64,000 nucleotides of DNA from Coprococcus ammoniilyticus (lineage in GTDB: Bacteria; Bacillota; Clostridia; Lachnospirales; Lachnospiraceae): NCBI RefSeq assembly GCF_025567345.1, contig NZ_JAOQJS010000003.1, positions 124,001 through 188,000 on the forward strand. The letters run 5' to 3'. The translations under genes and the position numbers were made by a program. The notes beneath the pieces were generated by a model. It was given only the letters and a program-made list of their open reading frames with translations. It searched no databases and had not been told where the DNA came from. Each line of letters opens with the position of its first letter. The first letter of the stretch is position 1. Positions 61,901 to 64,000 of this stretch are shown one piece after another.

Positions 61901-64000
61901 GTTTGCGTGTGAATCATCGGCACCAGACAGTGCATGACTGCTTCCACCGATCCCATACTGTTCCTTGATAAAACCTGTCCTCGATCTTTCATCTTCATGA
62001 AGTAGATAAAAGGAATACGTCCTAAGCCTGCCCTGCGAATACGCTCCACCTCCTGCAATATAAGCATCAATCTCATCCTGTGTAATGAACATCGGATGTT
62101 CTTTCCAGGCAAAGCCGTCCCTAGCCTGATAAGGAATCACCTCATCCGCAAACTTCTGAAACTGCTTTGAGATATTTATAGGATTATAATGATGGAAACG
62201 CATAATAGAATGATTTTCTTCATAGGCTTCTGCCAGTGCATCCAGTCTTTCATTCAGTTCCGAAAGCCACTGGGAATCCTCCAGCTTTTCTTCCAGATAA
62301 TCCGTGATCTCCGGATAGATACTGCGAAGATGTGGTAAATCCTCCTCATCGAAAACAATCTCCGCTACTCCTTCTGCCATATCCCCTTTCATATAGGCAA
62401 GAGCCTGGGCGTGTTCTTTTACTGCATTACTTCTTGCCGCATCCAATACAGACTGCGGTGCATATTCACCCTGGTCTAAAAGCTGATGGATACGTCCGCT
62501 GACATCTTCCCATGATAAAAATGCCTTATCTAAGATATGGTCTGTAACCGTATGCCCTACTGCGATCTGCATCCCGGTTTCATCAAACCAGACTGAATAT
62601 TCATTTCCATCAATCTGAAAACCTTTTCCACCTTTACGGTATTCACGCTTCACAAACTCCGTATATTCCTCCGGTGTCTGTTCACTCATGAAATTATAGA
62701 TGATCCGGAGCTGGCTGGCTTTCCGGTTTCCTCCTGTCCGTAAGATCTCATCGACAACTTCCTCTGGAATCGGGATTTCTCCGGCATAAAGGGCAGCTGC
62801 CCTTTTCTCGATCTGCCGTCTTTGTTCATCTGCGGTAGGATATTCGGGCAAAGATAAAGCAGAGGCGATCTCTTCCTCTGCTTTACTCAATCCATCTTCT
62901 CTTGTATCTTCGACTAACTGTATACCAATTCCGTCAAGATGCTCTCTTCCGCTGTTGCCATCAGTGCGTTCATGTGTGCTGTCCATGCCATCGGATCTGC
63001 TTCCTTGTCCGGTGCCGGATTCTTCTCCAGTAATTTCTCCATCTGGCTGTCCATTCTCTCCTGTGCTGCTTTCTCGATCTGTTCCAGATGGCTGTTCAGC
63101 TTCCCGGTCAGGAACAGGCTCTGATAAAGGCTGTTCTTGTGTTCTTTCAGAAATGTCCTCCGCAGCATCCCATATTTCCCGATCGTCACTTCTTCCTCTT
63201 CGACGGTCAGATTCGGAAACAGATAATCTCCCTTGCGATGATATGTCAATTCCATAATCGGTTCCTCCTTCATTTTCAATATTTTCTTCTTTTTTCGTTT
63301 CTGCATCCTGGTATTTGTTTTCACGAATTAACGTGGTAAAGTTATTATAATTCCTTTCATTGGAATTTTCAACCTCTTTTCTCGCTTCTTCCAGAGAAAT
63401 TTTATGTACGGTCTTTCCAATATCAATCAGAATACTCTCACTGAGCTGGCTTGCCGCATTTCCAAGGAAGGTGAGAACTGACAGACGGTTATAATCTGTG
63501 ATATGCATGAAGTCCTCTTCTTCCAGAAGTTCCATCGGGTCAAGCCCGCATCGCCTGGAAAGCAGATAGTAAACACTGTCTGTTGCCAGCTGACGAAAAT
63601 CACTGCGGATCGTCACCTCATCCAGATCTTCCAGATAAGTACCTTCTACAGCATATTCCAATCCATCCAGGTATTCCTCCAGATTGTCATTGACCATTTC
63701 CCTTGCGACCGCCATCAATGCGTCCTGCAAAGTTGCCGCATCCTTTTCTTCCAGAGCATAGACTTCTGCCAGATGGGTGAGGATCTCTTCTCTCTGGTGT
63801 TCCTGCATCTGCCACAGATACGGGCTTCTGCCCCCGGCTACCATGTGGGTATCCGAAATATCAAACACATAACGGAGTCTGGTATGCTGTCCTGTTTCAT
63901 CAAGCAGGGCGATTCCCCTTGCACCACGGTTCACCCATCGGAACATCTTTTCATTCCATAATTCCAGTGATGCACAGGCCGTTGCTTCCGGATGCTGTGC
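55973..64000 (-). CDS. Giant DNA methylase-SNF2 helicase, 5' end beyond window
   Basis: The frame is open to the right edge, and the visible first residues (AQHPEATACASLELWNEK, then MFRWVNRGARGIALLDE) are internal to the ArdC-like head of this family, so the ATG at 63946 is not the start. Visible codons number 2676. There is an acidic linker (~220-360) and LPD-like regions. An N6-adenine methylase follows, with EPSCGVGNFMG (~1155) and IGNVPFG in the NPPF place. The SNF2-type helicase has AHCVGAGKTFQM (~1825), VDESHGFKN (~1990) and QQEGRILRQGNQN (~2320), then a coiled tail. It likely modifies or remodels transferred DNA, protecting it from host restriction. Confidence 0.88.
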   Translation of the reverse strand, partial: AQHPEATACASLELWNEKMFRWVNRGARGIALLDETGQHTRLRYVFDISDTHMVAGGRSPYLWQMQEHQREEILTHLAEVYALEEKDAATLQDALMAVAREMVNDNLEEYLDGLEYAVEGTYLEDLDEVTIRSDFRQLATDSVYYLLSRRCGLDPMELLEEEDFMHITDYNRLSVLTFLGNAASQLSESILIDIGKTVHKISLEEARKEVENSNERNYNNFTTLIRENKYQDAETKKEENIENEGGTDYGIDISSQGRLSVSESDRRRGRSDDREIWDAAEDISERTQEQPLSEPVPDREAEQPSGTDRESSTGENGQPDGEITGEESGTGQGSRSDGMDSTHERTDGNSGREHLDGIGIQLVEDTREDGLSKAEEEIASALSLPEYPTADEQRRQIEKRAAALYAGEIPIPEEVVDEILRTGGNRKASQLRIIYNFMSEQTPEEYTEFVKREYRKGGKGFQIDGNEYSVWFDETGMQIAVGHTVTDHILDKAFLSWEDVSGRIHQLLDQGEYAPQSVLDAARSNAVKEHAQALAYMKGDMAEGVAEIVFDEEDLPHLRSIYPEITDYLEEKLEDSQWLSELNERLDALAEAYEENHSIMRFHHYNPINISKQFQKFADEVIPYQARDGFAWKEHPMFITQDEIDAYIAGGGAYSQGRLRTYSFYLLHEDERSRTGFIKEQYGIGGSSHALSGADDSHANYDGKGLFLARGAYGNPYTSILLSWNKVANRVAYLIKNDQFLQAEDYARMPEYEREQMANKVLRFYDRLPEEVDRPFTEDFFWEKPGKEMVAVLENPEQTEELLQKMDAALAALPLDFEAYGTNYQQKTELLSELHQYAEGTYTIFPTPEAESSFAEPSGHQMTMFDFLDTKAVTEPTVVDMSDVEEIEEEEVTAEESILESQEQETTKDSEGQEPTEPEEETTAKTAEELAESWDEGVFEYQGYHFEAVGVLPEGLEGKDLVAQTRSNTELHLSTYHTEDFPKYSYDEFYAVSNAPTADVFRCLETGRNYIPGENELFGYEGEFQPYLKPEAEKIVTEPHNFRIQDNDLGAGGPKAKYKANMEAIHLLQTLEKEERLATPEEQEILSRYVGWGGIPQAFEESNSSWANEYLELKNTLSPEEYSAARASTLNAFYTSPTVIRSMYEVLENMGLKQGNILEPSCGVGNFMGLIPESMGKANMYGVELDPVSGRIAKQLYQKNKIAVQGFEETSYPDSFFDCVIGNVPFGAYQVSDRRYDRHHFMIHDYFIAKSLDLVRPGGVVAVVTSSGTMDKQNPAVRQYIANRAELLGAIRLPNNAFQRNANTSVVSDILFFQKRDRASIEEPEWLNLKETPEGYSVNAYFAEHPEMVLGEFTTESTQYGKQEVTVKPKEGITLEEQLKEAVKHIHGTITELELSDTELEEDVVSIPADPEVKNFSFTVVNEEVYYRENSVMNRMELPAMTAERVKGMVKIRDVTNELIQCQMEEGSDEQITKLQGKLNEEYDTFTAKYGLLSSNANKRAFSQDSSYCLLTSLEFLDDKGNLKRKADIFTKRTIRRAETVTSVDTASEALAVSIGERAGVDLSYMAQLSGKTEEELTEELAGVIFKNPISEKWEPSDEYLSGNVREKLQIAKQFVEHRPEYQVNVQYLEQVQPKDLDASEIEARLGATWISEDYITQFMAETFHTPRYYVGDKIKVQYAEVTGQWNVMGKSVDSYGNALVTSTYGTQRANAYRLLEDALNLRDTKIYDTIQDADGEHRELNRKETMLAQQKQELIKEEFKEWIFKDLHRREDLCKIYNERFNSIRPREYDGSHIQFVGMNPEITLMPHQKNAVAHVLYGNNTLLAHCVGAGKTFQMIAAGMESKRLGLSQKNLYVVPNHLTEQWGSDFLRLYPGANILVATKKDFEPANRKRFCSRIATGDYDAVIIGHTQFEKIPLSKERQIAMLEQQIADITFSIEEAAHQAGQNYTIKQLEKTKKSLQARMKKLNDQTRKDDVVTFEQLGVDRLFVDESHGFKNLFLYTKMRNVAGISQTDAQKSSDMFMKCRYMDELTGGRGITFATGTPVSNSMTELYTIMRYLQYDTLMRMGMGHFDSWAATFGETVTAIELSPEGTGYRAKTRFARFFNLPELISIFKEAADIQTSDMLNLPVPEAEFINEVLKPSEEQQEMVSAFSERAEDVRAGLVNPTVDNMLKITNDGRKCALDQRLLNELLPDAEKSKVNTCVENAFQVWDEGKADRTTQLIFCDLSTPKGDGTFNVYDDVRNKLVARGIPKEEIAFIHEYNTEAKKADLFAKVRAGQVRILMGSTPKLGAGTNVQDRLIALHHLDCPWKPSDLEQQEGRILRQGNQNEKVKIFRYVTENTFDAYMWQILENKQKFISQIMTSKSPVRACEDVDDTALSYAEIKALATGNPYIKEKMDLDVQVSKLKLLKANHTSQIYRLESDIAKNFPVQISALKERIAGMQVDSQVVKSVDLQDNDKFVMTVGNVLYEDKKEAGEALIAACAGLKAVSTGGKVGEYHGFTLSASYNMFSNAFELTIKGKCSYKLEIGKDPVGNMQRIHNTLSSIDRKLTESEQKLETVQQQLATAQEEVKKPFPKEAELNEKMERLSELNALLNMDEKGNETILADEDIGREESSVDSRENVEEKELPETADKIHKPSILELLKQEKAQQNTAEQTVTQKSAKKKHEQEL

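Overview
The window looks like a chromosome segment of an anaerobic, spore-forming gut Firmicute, most likely Lachnospiraceae (relatives of Roseburia, Agathobacter or Coprococcus). The evidence is a complete eight-gene spoIIIA sporulation operon, Rrf2 and MATE genes of clostridial type, AT-rich intergenic DNA with strong AGGAGG ribosome sites, and conjugative-element proteins (YodL/DUF4316/TTRAP-like, DUF6870, MobC plus MobP-type relaxase, tandem large serine recombinases) typical of that family. Almost all genes are on the minus strand. No tRNA, rRNA or CRISPR array was seen.

Layout. (1) 1-1191: end-truncated bacterial Ig-like surface protein. (2) 1358-1898: two related ~200-bp palindromic elements facing each other. 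(3) 1902-7309: spoIIIAH-AA, read AA to AH. (4) 7.4-11.1 kb: a small broken ORF, an Fe-S-type Rrf2 regulator, a collapsed NifB-like gene, a lipoprotein and a MATE transporter. (5) 11.2-24 kb: a defence/toxin-like accessory block holding a nuclease-like 693-aa protein, a class III Fic protein, an XRE protein, a decayed gene, a STAND-type ATPase with a C-terminal HEPN-like RxxxxH motif, a two-TM protein, rfbB, a membrane protein ending in a Nudix domain, an ATPase_2/DUF234 protein and a candidate type I toxin-antitoxin pair. (6) 24.2-26.25 kb: two unknown small genes and broken exopolysaccharide genes (pyruvyl transferase, polymerase, priming sugar transferase).

(7) 26.3-30.7 kb: an integrated element with an XRE repressor, a RepA-like AAA ATPase, a serine recombinase whose C-terminus carries an unfamiliar domain, and two downstream genes built from the same domain. 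(8) 31-37.4 kb: plasmid-like maintenance genes (ParM and ParR with an iteron array), a PIN-domain protein, several HTH regulators and a truncated Rpn nuclease gene. (9) About 37.39 kb to beyond the right edge: a large integrative and conjugative element that appears to have inserted into the rpn gene. It reads, from its end inward, XRE, membrane protein, four tandem large serine recombinases, DUF6870, candidate oriT, mobC and relaxase, a TIR-like/HNH cargo pair, then a coupled operon of very large transfer proteins. That operon ends in an ArdC/metallopeptidase polyprotein and an 8-kb methylase-helicase gene running off the edge.

How it fits together: a core chromosome region with an exopolysaccharide locus has been colonised by successive mobile elements, each breaking a gene and bringing its own maintenance, mobility and probable anti-phage genes. 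The most unusual items are the recombinase C-terminal domain repeated in three consecutive genes, the recombinase quartet with one catalytically odd member, the Nudix membrane fusion, the TIR-like/HNH pair and the facing palindromic elements. Functions of the accessory genes are inferred from motifs only.
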